From contig CAUJCR010000012.1 of assembly GCA_963169355.1 (NCBI GenBank), positions 121,459-185,458 of the forward strand: DNA of 64,000 nt, written 5' to 3'. The DNA is from Bacteroidota bacterium. Lineage in GTDB: Bacteria; Bacteroidota; Bacteroidia; B-17B0; Aurantibacillaceae. Both the position numbers and the translations under genes were made by a program. Positions 18,507-27,546 of the stretch are shown here, piece by piece (position 1 is the first letter of the stretch; every line of letters starts with the position of its first letter). The notes beneath the pieces were generated by a model. The model saw nothing but the letters and a program-made list of their open reading frames with translations, did not search any database and was not told the origin of the DNA.

Positions 18507-20030
18507 TTAAATATCGAACTTAATACCTTGTGCTAAGGTTAATTTTGTTCCGTAATTAATTGTGTTTGTTTGACGGCGCATATACGCTTTCCAGCTATCC
18601 GAACCACTTTCTCTACCGCCACCTGTTTCTTTTTCTCCACCAAAGGCGCCACCAATTTCAGCGCCACTTGTGCCTATGTTTACATTCGCAATTCCGCAGT
18701 CGCTACCAGAAGCTGAAAGGAAGCGTTCCATCTCACGCATATTTAATGTGTAGATAGATGAAGATAAGCCTTGAGGTACTCCGTTTTGTAATTCAATTGC
18801 TTCTTCAATCGTTTTATACTTCATAATGTAAAGTATTGGTGCAAATGTTTCGTGTTGCACAATTTCAAAATCATTTTTAGCCTCGGCAATACAAGGTTTT
18901 ACATAGCATCCACTCTCATATCCTTTTCCTTCTAACACGCCACCTGGCACAATAAATTTACCACCCTCAGCAATTACTCGCTCAATAGAAGTTAAATAAT
19001 CTTTTACAGCATTTTTATCAATAAGTGGACCTACATGATTTTTTTCATTTAATGGATCACCAATCACTAATTGTTTGTAGGCATTAATTAATTTGTTTTT
19101 TACATCATCATAAATATCTTCATGAATGATTAATCGGCGAGTAGAGGTACAACGTTGCCCAGCAGTTCCAACTGCACCAAATACAATACCCGGTAAACTT
19201 GTTTGCAAATCGGCATGATTAGAAATAATAATGGCATTATTTCCTCCTAATTCTAAAATTGAACGACCAAAACGTGCTGCTACTTTTGCCCCAACAATTC
19301 TTCCTACACGTGTAGAACCTGTTGCAGAAACTAAAGGAACTCTGCCATCTTCACACATTTTTTCTCCAATAGAACCAGGGCTTACTAATAAACAAGAAAT
19401 ACCTTCTGGTAAATCGTTAGCAGCTGCTACTTCATTCCAAATATGATGACAAGCCACCGCACACAAAGGCACTTTACTGGATGGTTTCCACACACACACA
19501 TCACCACATATCCAAGCTAAAGCCGTGTTCCAATTCCAAACTGCTACTGGAAAATTAAATGCTGAAATAATCCCTACAATTCCAAGTGGATGCCATTGCT
19601 CATACATACGGTGGTTTTCTCTTTCCGAATGCATGGTTAAACCATATAACTGACGAGATACACCAACAGCAAAATCGCAAATATCAATCATTTCTTGTAC
19701 CTCTCCCAAACCTTCTTGATACGATTTTCCCATCTCGTATGATACTAAGCGACCTAAATCTTCTTTTTTAGCACGAAGCTTTTCACCAAACTGACGTACA
19801 ATTTCACCACGTTTTGGAGCAGGCACATTACGCCATACTTTAAATGCCTCGCTGGCAACTTGTATTACTTTTTCGTAATCCGATTCGTTGGCCACTTTTA
19901 CTTTTGCTATTAATTTCCCATCTACTGGGCTATATGATTCTATTATATCACCACTTGCAAAGAAATTTTTACCAGTTGAACATCCATCATTGATGTCTTT
20001 TATTCCTAATGCTTTTAATACCTTTTCCAT
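18507..20030 (-). CDS. amaB: Aldehyde dehydrogenase, ALDH7 (aminoadipate semialdehyde/antiquitin-like)
   Basis: This 507-residue NAD(P)-dependent aldehyde dehydrogenase has WHPLGIVGIISAFNFPVAVW and KPSSKVPL for cofactor binding, ELGGNNAIII with the general base Glu, and GQRCTSTRRL with the catalytic Cys. The C-terminal GTSGAEIGGAFGGEKETGGGRESGSD matches the ALDH7 subgroup (antiquitin; L-aminoadipate-semialdehyde / piperideine-6-carboxylate dehydrogenase), which acts in lysine breakdown. I infer that function from subgroup similarity; other aldehydes are possible. It is on the same strand as the RidA-type gene but separated by about 120 bases, so probably has its own promoter. Confidence 0.82.
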   Translation of the reverse strand: MEKVLKALGIKDINDGCSTGKNFFASGDIIESYSPVDGKLIAKVKVANESDYEKVIQVASEAFKVWRNVPAPKRGEIVRQFGEKLRAKKEDLGRLVSYEMGKSYQEGLGEVQEMIDICDFAVGVSRQLYGLTMHSERENHRMYEQWHPLGIVGIISAFNFPVAVWNWNTALAWICGDVCVWKPSSKVPLCAVACHHIWNEVAAANDLPEGISCLLVSPGSIGEKMCEDGRVPLVSATGSTRVGRIVGAKVAARFGRSILELGGNNAIIISNHADLQTSLPGIVFGAVGTAGQRCTSTRRLIIHEDIYDDVKNKLINAYKQLVIGDPLNEKNHVGPLIDKNAVKDYLTSIERVIAEGGKFIVPGGVLEGKGYESGCYVKPCIAEAKNDFEIVQHETFAPILYIMKYKTIEEAIELQNGVPQGLSSSIYTLNMREMERFLSASGSDCGIANVNIGTSGAEIGGAFGGEKETGGGRESGSDSWKAYMRRQTNTINYGTKLTLAQGIKFDI

Positions 20031-20153
20031 AATTTGTCTTAATCTGATTATTAAAAATTTTTGAAGGCTAAATATAACCTAATATAATTAACTTATCAAG
20101 TTAATTCATCGCTTATAATGCTTAATTAATCCTTTATTTAGATTTTTTTAAGG

Positions 20154-20570
20154 TTAATCAATAGTTGCTATAACCTTTAACTCAATAGCAATTGGTGTTG
20201 GCAAACAGTTTATTTCGATGGTTGTTCTACAAGGTGGGTTTTCTTTAAAATATTCGGCCCACAATTTATTATAGGTTGAAAAATCATCTTTCATATTAGT
20301 TAAAAACACTTGCACATCTACTATTTTATCCCAACTGCTTCCAGCATCTTCTAAAATATATTTAATGTTTTTAAATACCGAATGGCATTGCGCTTCAATA
20401 TCATAACTTACAATTTTTCCATTTTCATCTAACTCAACGCCTGGTATTTTTTTAGTGCCTCTTTCGCGAGGACCAACCCCGCTTAAAAATAACAAATTAC
20501 CAACACGGCGAGCATGTGGATATAAGCCAACTGGCTCAGGCGCTTTAGAAGATTCTATACTATTACTCAT
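20154..20570 (-). CDS. RidA/YjgF-family deaminase, probable 2-aminomuconate deaminase
   Basis: This 138-residue protein has the RidA core: SGVGPRERGTKKIPGVE, a DIEAQCHSVFKNIKYILEDAG helix, VDVQVFLTNMKDDFSTYNKLWAEYF and the catalytic-site motif PCRTTIEINCLP. The N-terminal GLYPHARRVGNLLFLSG and the length match the branch annotated as 2-aminomuconate deaminase in kynurenine breakdown, rather than the 125-residue enamine deaminase RidA. The ALDH8-type dehydrogenase at 21996-23441 on the same strand would supply 2-aminomuconate. That pairing supports the call, but substrate is inferred. Confidence 0.72.
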   Translation of the reverse strand: MSNSIESSKAPEPVGLYPHARRVGNLLFLSGVGPRERGTKKIPGVELDENGKIVSYDIEAQCHSVFKNIKYILEDAGSSWDKIVDVQVFLTNMKDDFSTYNKLWAEYFKENPPCRTTIEINCLPTPIAIELKVIATID

Positions 20571-20580
20571 ACTTTTTAAA

Positions 20581-20931
20581 TTAAGGTGTTACTTCAATAA
20601 CTATATTTTTATCGTTTAAACTAACATTATCTTTTTGAATTAATTTTTTAGTGCCTTGATGTACCGTAATCCACTTTTTCTTGGATTTACTAGCGGTTTT
20701 TTGATCAATTTTAAAACTACCGTCTAAGGTCGTATAACATTGTCCGATAATTTGTTCTTTGCAATCTTCTCCATCTGTTTGGCATTGAGTATAAGTTATT
20801 AATAAATTGTAAATACCCTCGCCAGTGGTAGCATTAACTACTTTACCTGCAATACTTGTTTTTTTGGTATCACACGACCAAAATAACAAAGGAAAAATAC
20901 ACATGCAGATTATTATTTTCTTCATCATCAT
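20581..20931 (-). CDS. Putative lipoprotein with carboxypeptidase-regulatory-like fold
   Basis: A 116-residue product: MMMKKIIICMCIFPLLFWSC is a lipoprotein signal with lipobox FWSC. The mature part begins with a SIAGKVVNATTGEGIYNLL strand typical of carboxypeptidase-regulatory/Ig-like domains in Bacteroidota, then CQTDGEDCKEQIIGQC with three cysteines, and a final strand IVIEVTP. It has no catalytic motif. It sits 8 bases downstream of thiL and 10 bases upstream of the RidA gene on the same strand, so it is probably in that operon. Function is unknown. Confidence 0.6.
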   Translation of the reverse strand: MMMKKIIICMCIFPLLFWSCDTKKTSIAGKVVNATTGEGIYNLLITYTQCQTDGEDCKEQIIGQCYTTLDGSFKIDQKTASKSKKKWITVHQGTKKLIQKDNVSLNDKNIVIEVTP

Positions 20932-20939
20932 TTTATTTT

Positions 20940-21980
20940 TTATTTAAAAGCATTCCAACCCTGTGCGGTAATAGGGTGCGAAGTGCCTGATTTAGCAATT
21001 AAATTCACGCCGCTTTCTTTAGGGGTGATATGACCGATAACTGTTACCTGACGAGTATCTTTTATTTTTTCATAATCACTCATAGGAATTGTAAAAAGCA
21101 ACTCATAATCTTCTCCGCCACTTAGCGCACACACTGTTGGATCTAAATTAAATTCTCTTGCTAATTCATACGCTTGAATATCAATAGGAATTTTGTCTTC
21201 ATATAATTCGCAACCAACTTGAGATTGCTTACAAAGATGCAATAACTCAGAAGCTAAACCATCACTTACATCAATCATGCTAGTAGGTGTAATATTTAGT
21301 TGATGTAAAATATCCACCACATCAACTCTTGCTTCGGGCTTTAATTGCCTTTCTAAAATATAATCATTTCCGTCTAAATCGGGTTGAACATTTGGATTAT
21401 CTTTAAACACAAATTTTTCGCGTTCCAATAGCTGTAAGCCCATGTAAGCTGCTCCCAAATCACCGCTCACGCACAGTAAATCTTTTTCTTTAGCACCATT
21501 TCTATACACAATTTGTTCGGGCAATGCTTCACCCAAAACAGTTACACTAATAATTAATCCGCTTTGAGAAGAGGTGGTATCACCGCCTATTAAATCTACA
21601 TTATATTTTTTACAAGCAAATAAAATACCTGCATAAAGTTCTTCTAATGCCTCTACCGAAAAGCGACTAGATGCGGCAATACTCACTGTAACTTGCTTTG
21701 GCTTGGCATTCATAGCACATATATCCGATAAATTCACAATAACCGATTTATAACCTAAATGTTTTAATGGCACATACGTTAAATCAAAATGAATACCTTC
21801 AATTAACATATCGGTAGAAACTAAAGTATGAGCTGAACCATCATACTTTATAACAGCTGCATCGTCTCCAATTCCTTTTTTGGTAGAGGCGTTATACAAT
21901 TCAACATGTTCAGTTAAATGATCAATAAGTGCAAATTCTCCTAAAGATGATAACTCGGTTCTTTCTTTATTTTCAAGCAT
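20940..21980 (-). CDS. thiL: Thiamine-phosphate kinase
   Basis: This 346-residue protein has ThiL motifs in order: GEFALIDHL at the N-terminus, KGIGDDAAVI (about 36-45), VSTDMLIEGIHFDL (about 54-67), GYKSVIVNLSDICAM, LIGGDTTSS (about 134-142), IDVSDGLASELLHL (about 237-250) and ALSGGEDYELLFTI (about 291-304). It phosphorylates thiamine monophosphate to the active cofactor thiamine diphosphate. It lies 15 bases downstream of the ALDH8 gene on the same strand and 8 bases before a lipoprotein gene, so the block ALDH8-thiL-lipoprotein-RidA is probably one transcript. Confidence 0.95.
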   Translation of the reverse strand: MLENKERTELSSLGEFALIDHLTEHVELYNASTKKGIGDDAAVIKYDGSAHTLVSTDMLIEGIHFDLTYVPLKHLGYKSVIVNLSDICAMNAKPKQVTVSIAASSRFSVEALEELYAGILFACKKYNVDLIGGDTTSSQSGLIISVTVLGEALPEQIVYRNGAKEKDLLCVSGDLGAAYMGLQLLEREKFVFKDNPNVQPDLDGNDYILERQLKPEARVDVVDILHQLNITPTSMIDVSDGLASELLHLCKQSQVGCELYEDKIPIDIQAYELAREFNLDPTVCALSGGEDYELLFTIPMSDYEKIKDTRQVTVIGHITPKESGVNLIAKSGTSHPITAQGWNAFK

Positions 21981-21995
21981 AATAAGTGTAATAGT

Positions 21996-23441
21996 TTATT
22001 TTAATTTCACGCACACGTTTTTTGGTTCGGTAAAGAAATCAAGCGCATCAAAACCACCCTCTCTTCCAACTCCCGAAGATTTTACACCTCCAAAAGGCGT
22101 TCTTAAATCTCGCAACAACCAGCAATTAATCCACACAATGCCCGTGTGTAAATTTGAGGCTACTCGATTTGCTTTAGTAATATCTTGTGTCCAAACGGTA
22201 GAAGCCAAGCCATAAATAGTTGAGTTAGCATATTGCAACACTTCATCTTCGTTATCAAACGGCATGATAGTAACAACTGGACCAAATATCTCTTCTTGGT
22301 TGGTTCGGCAATCAAAGCTTAAGCCTTCGATAATGGTTGGCTCAACATAATATCCGTTTTCAAACTCACCTGCTACTTTTGCTGCTTTTCCACCACACAA
22401 TATTTTTCCACCTTCTTGTTTGGCTAATTCAATGTATGATAAAATTTTTTCTTGGTGAGGTTTAGAAACCACCGCTCCAATTTTTGTTTTTTCATCTAAC
22501 GGAGCGCCCACTACCAGCTTTTGAGTTTTAGCTACAAAATCTGCTTTAAACTTTTCATAAATGGAACGTTCTACAAAAATACGAGAACCACATAAGCAAA
22601 TTTGACCTTGATTAGCAAACGAAGACAACATGGTAGTTGACAACATTTTATCATAATCACAATCTGCAAAAATGATGTTAGGGTTTTTTCCTCCCAACTC
22701 TAATGATAATTTTTTAAACATAGGCGCTGCTATGCTTGCTATTTGCGCACCCGTTTTGGTTCCTCCAGTAAACGATATAAGTGGAACATCAGTACTACTT
22801 ACAATGGCATTTCCAATTTTATGTCCATAACCATGCACAATATTTAATACACCCTTAGGCAACCCAGCCTTTATACAAATTTCGGAAAGCAAATAAGCAG
22901 TCATGGGTGTTACCTCAGATGGTTTAGCTACCACCGTGCAACCGGCAGCAAGTGCTGGTGCAATTTTCCAACTAAATAAATATAAAGGTAAATTCCAAGG
23001 AGAAATACAACCCGCTACACCCACAGGTTGACGCAGGGTGTAATTAATAGCTGTATCTTCCATACTATGCGCATGAGCAGCATAATGTAAAATACCTGTA
23101 CCATAAAAATGAAAATTAGCCGCCGCTCTAGGTATATCTACCGACTTAGCTAAATGTAATGGTTTACCATTGTCAATGCTTTCTGCTTTAGCTAAATCCA
23201 TTAATTGTTCTTCAATCAACGAAGCTATCTTTAGCAAATACTTTGAACGGATTTCTTTTGGTGTATTACTCCAGGATTTAAACGCTTCCTTTGCCGCTGC
23301 AATTGCTTTCTCAGCATCGCGTTCATCGCTATCTGGTATAAGCGAATAAACAACACCTCTTGAAGGATCGTAATTATCTATGTATTGATTTGAAATGGGA
23401 GTAACTAATTCACCATTAATGTAATTCTGAATTTTAATCAT
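21996..23441 (-). CDS. Aldehyde dehydrogenase, ALDH8/2-aminomuconic semialdehyde dehydrogenase-like
   Basis: This 481-residue enzyme has cofactor motifs PVGVAGCISPWNLPLYLFSW and AKPSEVTPMT, the ELGGKNPNII general-base motif and the catalytic Cys in FANQGQICLCGSRIF. The N-terminus IQNYINGELVTP and C-terminus LRTPFGGVKSSGVGREGG match the ALDH8 / 2-hydroxymuconic or 2-aminomuconic semialdehyde dehydrogenase branch. With the RidA-like protein downstream it would convert 2-aminomuconic semialdehyde to 2-aminomuconate, a step of the kynurenine pathway of tryptophan breakdown. The upstream pathway enzymes are not in this window, so the pathway is an inference. Confidence 0.8.
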   Translation of the reverse strand: MIKIQNYINGELVTPISNQYIDNYDPSRGVVYSLIPDSDERDAEKAIAAAKEAFKSWSNTPKEIRSKYLLKIASLIEEQLMDLAKAESIDNGKPLHLAKSVDIPRAAANFHFYGTGILHYAAHAHSMEDTAINYTLRQPVGVAGCISPWNLPLYLFSWKIAPALAAGCTVVAKPSEVTPMTAYLLSEICIKAGLPKGVLNIVHGYGHKIGNAIVSSTDVPLISFTGGTKTGAQIASIAAPMFKKLSLELGGKNPNIIFADCDYDKMLSTTMLSSFANQGQICLCGSRIFVERSIYEKFKADFVAKTQKLVVGAPLDEKTKIGAVVSKPHQEKILSYIELAKQEGGKILCGGKAAKVAGEFENGYYVEPTIIEGLSFDCRTNQEEIFGPVVTIMPFDNEDEVLQYANSTIYGLASTVWTQDITKANRVASNLHTGIVWINCWLLRDLRTPFGGVKSSGVGREGGFDALDFFTEPKNVCVKLK

Positions 23442-23554
23442 AACTCAAAAAAGTAGTTTACTAAGGTAAGCATTTTGAATGTGTTTTAAAGATAAAAATC
23501 TTGTTAATTATCAAAGTTAAATCCTTATTTTAGCATTATCTTTATTTTAACTTC

Positions 23555-24409
23555 ATGCGATATCTATCGTTTATTATAATAGGCTTAATTTTTACTTTAG
23601 AGACTTTATCTCAGGATAAAATCTATTTAACTTCTGGTACAAAAATTAATGCTAAAGTTACCGAAATAGGCACAGTAAATATTAAATATAAAGATGCTTC
23701 CAACTTAGATGGCCCCAATTACGTTGTTTCAAAACAAGACATTGTTTTAATTGAGTACCAAAATGGAGTGATTGATGTACTAAATGATAACCCACGAACT
23801 ACCGCCCCAACACTAGTTGAAAATGAGATGAAAACCACGGAGGTTCCATTAAAAAAGAAACCAACAAGCGAAAAAACAAAACAAGAATTAAATCTTTATT
23901 ACTTAAATAATAGCATGATTAGTATTAACGCCTTGGCCTTAGCTAATGGCGATTTAACTTTTATGTACGATCATGATTTTATGAATAACCATTTATCGGC
24001 AACCTTTTTGGGAGGTTATAATTTCAATTCGCGCATGGGTGGCTTAAACCTTGCTATTGCCGATTCTAAAAGTGCTGCCCGAAAAAAATTTGATATAGGC
24101 GCTGGTTTAAATGTTATGCCAAGAAACAACCGCAGGGTTCAATATTTTGCTGGTTTGTTAGTAAAATACATGGCGTACAACTACAAAGACGTGATAGATA
24201 CCACTAACAATCAAAAAATATTTAAAGATGCAAAGGCATATCAAATTGGTGTTATGATTTCCAATGGTTGGGTGTTTAAAATTTCACCAAGTTTTAATTT
24301 TAAGTTATTCGGTGCCATTGGTGCTCCTATTAATTCTACCGCTTTAGATCCTAGATATAACGGTTTACCAAAAGTGTATTTAGGATATTGTTTTGGTTAT
24401 CGTTTTTAA
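23555..24409 (+). CDS. Envelope protein of a repeated local family, copy 1
   Basis: This 284-residue protein has a signal peptide (IIIGLIFTLETLSQ) and then a small beta domain (about 19-72): DKIYLTSGTKINAKVTEIG, INIKYKD-like NIKYKDASNLDGPNYV, and IVLIEYQNGVIDVL. A Lys/Pro linker leads to a C-terminal part with beta-barrel-like strands (LSATFLGGYNF, FDIGAGLNVM, VYLGYCFGYRF). The N-terminal beta domain recurs in the next gene and in 58409-59326. Function unknown; outer-membrane or periplasmic location is inferred. The stop codon abuts the start of the next gene, so the two are co-transcribed. Confidence 0.6.
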   Translation: MRYLSFIIIGLIFTLETLSQDKIYLTSGTKINAKVTEIGTVNIKYKDASNLDGPNYVVSKQDIVLIEYQNGVIDVLNDNPRTTAPTLVENEMKTTEVPLKKKPTSEKTKQELNLYYLNNSMISINALALANGDLTFMYDHDFMNNHLSATFLGGYNFNSRMGGLNLAIADSKSAARKKFDIGAGLNVMPRNNRRVQYFAGLLVKYMAYNYKDVIDTTNNQKIFKDAKAYQIGVMISNGWVFKISPSFNFKLFGAIGAPINSTALDPRYNGLPKVYLGYCFGYRF

Positions 24410-25306
24410 ATGAAGTTATTATCTTATATATTTTGCTTGATGGCTTGTGTTATTTCACTTCAAATGAAATCGCAGGATAGAATTATTTTAAGATCGGGTA
24501 AAGTTATTCCTTGTCAACTTATCTCTGTAAACAATAAAGAAATAACATATAGAGACACTTCTGCACTGGCTAAAGACACCACCATGAATACAAGCGATGT
24601 ATTAATGACAGAGTATCAATCAGGAGGCATTTATACTTTTTCTAAACCCATGTCATTTACCCAAGGAACAATTACAGCAACCACTTATACTACTTATAAC
24701 ACAGAAACCAGAGCACAGCGTAAAGAGCGAATACTAAAAGAATGGAAAGATAAGGAAGTTTTATTACCAAATAATATTATCGGATTTTATATTCCAGAGA
24801 TAGCATTTGGGCGACTAACAGTTTCGTACGAACGCTTAATTGCTAATAAATCTATCGGCATTACAATTCCGGTGAGTCTTACTTACGACGCCTTAGGCGC
24901 ACTTGCCGAGTTCTCATCTAATAATACAAATGCTAGTAACACAAATACCAATTCTACAAATAGTCAAACAACAACTTCAACACCAAAAAAGCGAAACGTA
25001 GGAACAGGTGTAATTGCTGGAATTGACATAAATTATTATCACGACTTAAAACCAAGATTAAAATATTTTTTTGGTCCACGTGTGAGATACGGAACGGATA
25101 TGGCGTTAGGTGGAATTGAAGGATTTACTTTTCAATTACAAAACGGATTATTAAAAAGTAGCAGGGAGCGAACCGTTAGTTCAATAGCTATTGGATTTGG
25201 ATTTGCTCAATTGTCTGAAAATTATGCACGCTCTTTGGGGCTTGGCACTTATAAACATTATTTTCCGTGGGCATCATTCACTTGGCGATTAGGACTTAGG
25301 TTATAA
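24410..25306 (+). CDS. Envelope protein of a repeated local family, copy 2
   Basis: A 298-residue product beginning directly after the stop of copy 1. It has a signal peptide (LLSYIFCLMACVISLQMKSQ) and the same N-terminal beta domain (about 22-76): DRIILRSGKVIPCQLISVN, EITYRDTS and VLMTEYQSGGIYTF. Residues about 163-185 are an Asn/Thr/Ser-rich stretch, followed by barrel-like strands and a final aromatic/hydrophobic strand ending RLGLRL. The two genes look like an old tandem duplication. Its 3' end overlaps the convergent deaminase gene by 49 bases. Function unknown. Confidence 0.58.
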   Translation: MKLLSYIFCLMACVISLQMKSQDRIILRSGKVIPCQLISVNNKEITYRDTSALAKDTTMNTSDVLMTEYQSGGIYTFSKPMSFTQGTITATTYTTYNTETRAQRKERILKEWKDKEVLLPNNIIGFYIPEIAFGRLTVSYERLIANKSIGITIPVSLTYDALGALAEFSSNNTNASNTNTNSTNSQTTTSTPKKRNVGTGVIAGIDINYYHDLKPRLKYFFGPRVRYGTDMALGGIEGFTFQLQNGLLKSSRERTVSSIAIGFGFAQLSENYARSLGLGTYKHYFPWASFTWRLGLRL

Positions 25307-26139
25307 CGTTGTTCATACCCAGCATTTCCTTGCAAGCCTCCGCAATGTACAATTAAAAGTTTATCATCTGGTTTTATCTTTTTTTGATTTATATAATCAA
25401 ACGCTGCGTAAAAAGACTTGACAGTATAAACGTAATCTAACGGAATGTGATAGGTACTTTCAAAAAAATGTTTAAACTCTAATAATTCTTTTGTATGCTT
25501 TGCATAACCACCAAAATGGTAGGCGTTAAGCATTTCAGCTTGTTGATACAGACTATTAGCTTCATATTTTAAAACATTAACACCAAATAAATATTGATGC
25601 GGTAATAATGATTGTGCCATACCGTTAAAGGTTGCTCCTGTTCCAACTGCACAAAATAGTTTATTATAAATATTGGTTTGAGTAGTTAAAATTTCTTGAC
25701 AACCTTTTTCTCCTAACAAGTTATTTCCACCCTCTGGTATTATAAAAGCTGTTGGATACATATAATGTAATCGTTGCAAATAAGCGCCATCTGTTTTTTG
25801 CGCATATTCATTACGACTTACAAATAATAAATTCATACCGTGTTGCTTGGCATAACTTAATGTAGGGTTTGTTTGAGCGCTTTCTTCTCCTCTTATGATA
25901 CCGTAAGATTGTAAGCCTGCTTTTTTACAAGCAACTGCCGTAGCTACAATGTGATTAGAAAATGCACCGCCAAATGTGATAATACTGTCTTTTCCTGCCA
26001 ACTTAGCTTGTTGTAAATTATACTTGAGCTTAAACCATTTGTTACCCGAGATATCCTTATCTAATAAATCTAGCCTTAATACGCCAATAGAAATGGATTG
26101 ATATGTTATAATATCTATTTGAGTTCTTAATTCTATCAT
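25258..26139 (-). CDS. PLP-dependent ACC deaminase / D-cysteine desulfhydrase family protein
   Basis: This 293-residue protein has the tryptophan-synthase-beta fold motifs of this family: GNKWFKLKYNL with the PLP-binding Lys, FGGAFSNHIVATAVACKKAGL with the substrate-contacting SNH segment, PEGGNNLLGEKGC, and AVGTGATFNGMAQSL that binds the cofactor phosphate. Such enzymes cleave D-cysteine to pyruvate, sulfide and ammonia, or 1-aminocyclopropane-1-carboxylate; the sequence alone does not decide. Its last 49 bases overlap the end of the convergent gene 24410-25306, so transcripts of the two would be complementary there. Confidence 0.82.
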   Translation of the reverse strand: MIELRTQIDIITYQSISIGVLRLDLLDKDISGNKWFKLKYNLQQAKLAGKDSIITFGGAFSNHIVATAVACKKAGLQSYGIIRGEESAQTNPTLSYAKQHGMNLLFVSRNEYAQKTDGAYLQRLHYMYPTAFIIPEGGNNLLGEKGCQEILTTQTNIYNKLFCAVGTGATFNGMAQSLLPHQYLFGVNVLKYEANSLYQQAEMLNAYHFGGYAKHTKELLEFKHFFESTYHIPLDYVYTVKSFYAAFDYINQKKIKPDDKLLIVHCGGLQGNAGYEQRYNLSPNRQVNDAHGK

Positions 26140-26142
26140 ATA

Positions 26143-27300
26143 CTAATACCAAACATCTACACAAAAAAGTAACTCATTTCTTTGGTTACTATATAATCCA
26201 TTATAATAAAAATTAGGTTTTTCAGAATTTAAATGCCTAGTTTCTAAACTTATCGCCATATTTCTCAATGGTTTAAACTCTACCCCTATAGTTGCTCCAA
26301 TTGTATACTTCCCCATATTACTACCAAATGATAGTATCTCATCCTCATCACTAAACCATTCTCCTCTTAAATAAAATCCAAAAAATTTTGAAGTTTGATG
26401 TTTAAAAAGTAGTAATGCGCTATTCATATACGCAGTAGTATTTTTATTAGAATTTAATAACTTAGAGTGTTCTTGGCTACCCAAATTAAATTCCCCCGCA
26501 AAAGAAAATTTGCTCTTTTGATAGATAAAATACAAATTATTATAATATCTCTGTTTCTTTAGGGCAATTGAATCAGGGGTTTCATCTCCAGTTATAAAAT
26601 TATATGTAATTGATAATTCTTTAATTGGAGAGAATATTATAGATGTACCAAATAATTTATTACGATTATTTTCTATAATTGAATTAAAACTATTAAATGT
26701 ATTGATTTGAAGACTCAACTTCTTATTAATTAAGTATGTTAGTTTCACTCCTGAAAAAAAGTAAGGCTCATATACATTAGCTAAGGTCATACTAGAAGTT
26801 ACATTTTCTCTTGGTTGAGTACTTTCAAGACCAATATGTGATTTAAATACTCCAACATCTACCCATAAATGCTTTAATACCTCAAATCCAGCATTAGCTT
26901 CCTGAATCATATTGAATTTACTTGGCCATGTGCTCTCTGCTATATCACCAAAATGAATTGCTATATTACTTCTTAGCCTATTGGAAGTATAATTAAATGA
27001 CAACAAAAGCATATTTAACCCTATTTGCTTATTTCTCGCAGCCATTGTAGCATGTTTCACATAACTTGAATTATTATCTTCAGTATAAAAAGCATAATAT
27101 GTACTTACATAAGCTCCTATCTCTAAATTATTATTTAACAAACTATCATTCTGCATTCTCTTGTTTTGAAATGTCACATTAGTATCAGTTCTTTGAAATA
27201 TTAAACGTTTATCAACTATTAAAGAATCTCTCTGTGCAATTATAACTTCATTAAGGAATATTAAACAGATTATTATAGTATATTTACAGAAATGTTTCAT
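26143..27300 (-). CDS. Outer-membrane porin (OmpL-like beta-barrel)
   Basis: From ATG 27300 the product is 385 residues with a signal peptide (HFCKYTIIICLIFLNEVIIAQ). The mature part shows many amphipathic strands and the pattern of putative beta-barrel porin-2 proteins: LEIGAYVSTYYAFYTEDNN, SNIAIHFGDIA, LKHLWVDVGVFKSHIGLEST, VYEPYFFSGVKLTYLI, NFITGDETPDS. It should be a trimeric or monomeric outer-membrane channel; the solute is unknown. An ATG at 27333 would add eleven residues before the signal peptide and is less likely. It is three bases upstream of the deaminase gene on the same strand. The coding region is notably A+T-rich at third positions. Confidence 0.72.
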   Translation of the reverse strand: MKHFCKYTIIICLIFLNEVIIAQRDSLIVDKRLIFQRTDTNVTFQNKRMQNDSLLNNNLEIGAYVSTYYAFYTEDNNSSYVKHATMAARNKQIGLNMLLLSFNYTSNRLRSNIAIHFGDIAESTWPSKFNMIQEANAGFEVLKHLWVDVGVFKSHIGLESTQPRENVTSSMTLANVYEPYFFSGVKLTYLINKKLSLQINTFNSFNSIIENNRNKLFGTSIIFSPIKELSITYNFITGDETPDSIALKKQRYYNNLYFIYQKSKFSFAGEFNLGSQEHSKLLNSNKNTTAYMNSALLLFKHQTSKFFGFYLRGEWFSDEDEILSFGSNMGKYTIGATIGVEFKPLRNMAISLETRHLNSEKPNFYYNGLYSNQRNELLFCVDVWY

Positions 27301-27325
27301 GAAACAAAGGTAGATTAATTCATTC

Positions 27326-27496
27326 ATGTTCAATAAAAAATTAGACCCCGAAGATTATTATTATAGCCCCGAGGGATATATCATTTTTACTGAGAAATAC
27401 CTTTTAAAAAGAGGGTATTGTTGTAAAAACGGTTGCAAACATTGCCCTTACGGTTACAATAAAAAAACAGGCGAGATAGATAAAAACAAAAAATAA
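27326..27496 (+). CDS. Small DUF5522-like cysteine protein
   Basis: A 56-codon gene from ATG 27326 to TAA 27496. The translation starts MFNKKLDPEDYYYSPEGYII and continues FTEKYLLKRGYCC, then GCKHCPYGYN. The pattern EGYxxFTExYxLxRGxCCxxGCxHCPYGY is that of the DUF5522 family, short Bacteroidota proteins with four conserved Cys and a His that could bind a metal. No function is known. It lies divergent from the porin gene, overlapping nothing if the porin starts at 27300, and is 50 bases upstream of a membrane protein gene on the same strand. Confidence 0.8.
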   Translation: MFNKKLDPEDYYYSPEGYIIFTEKYLLKRGYCCKNGCKHCPYGYNKKTGEIDKNKK

Positions 27497-27546
27497 GCGC
27501 CTATTATCTATATTTTATTACATTTGATATACAATAACCACTTATT

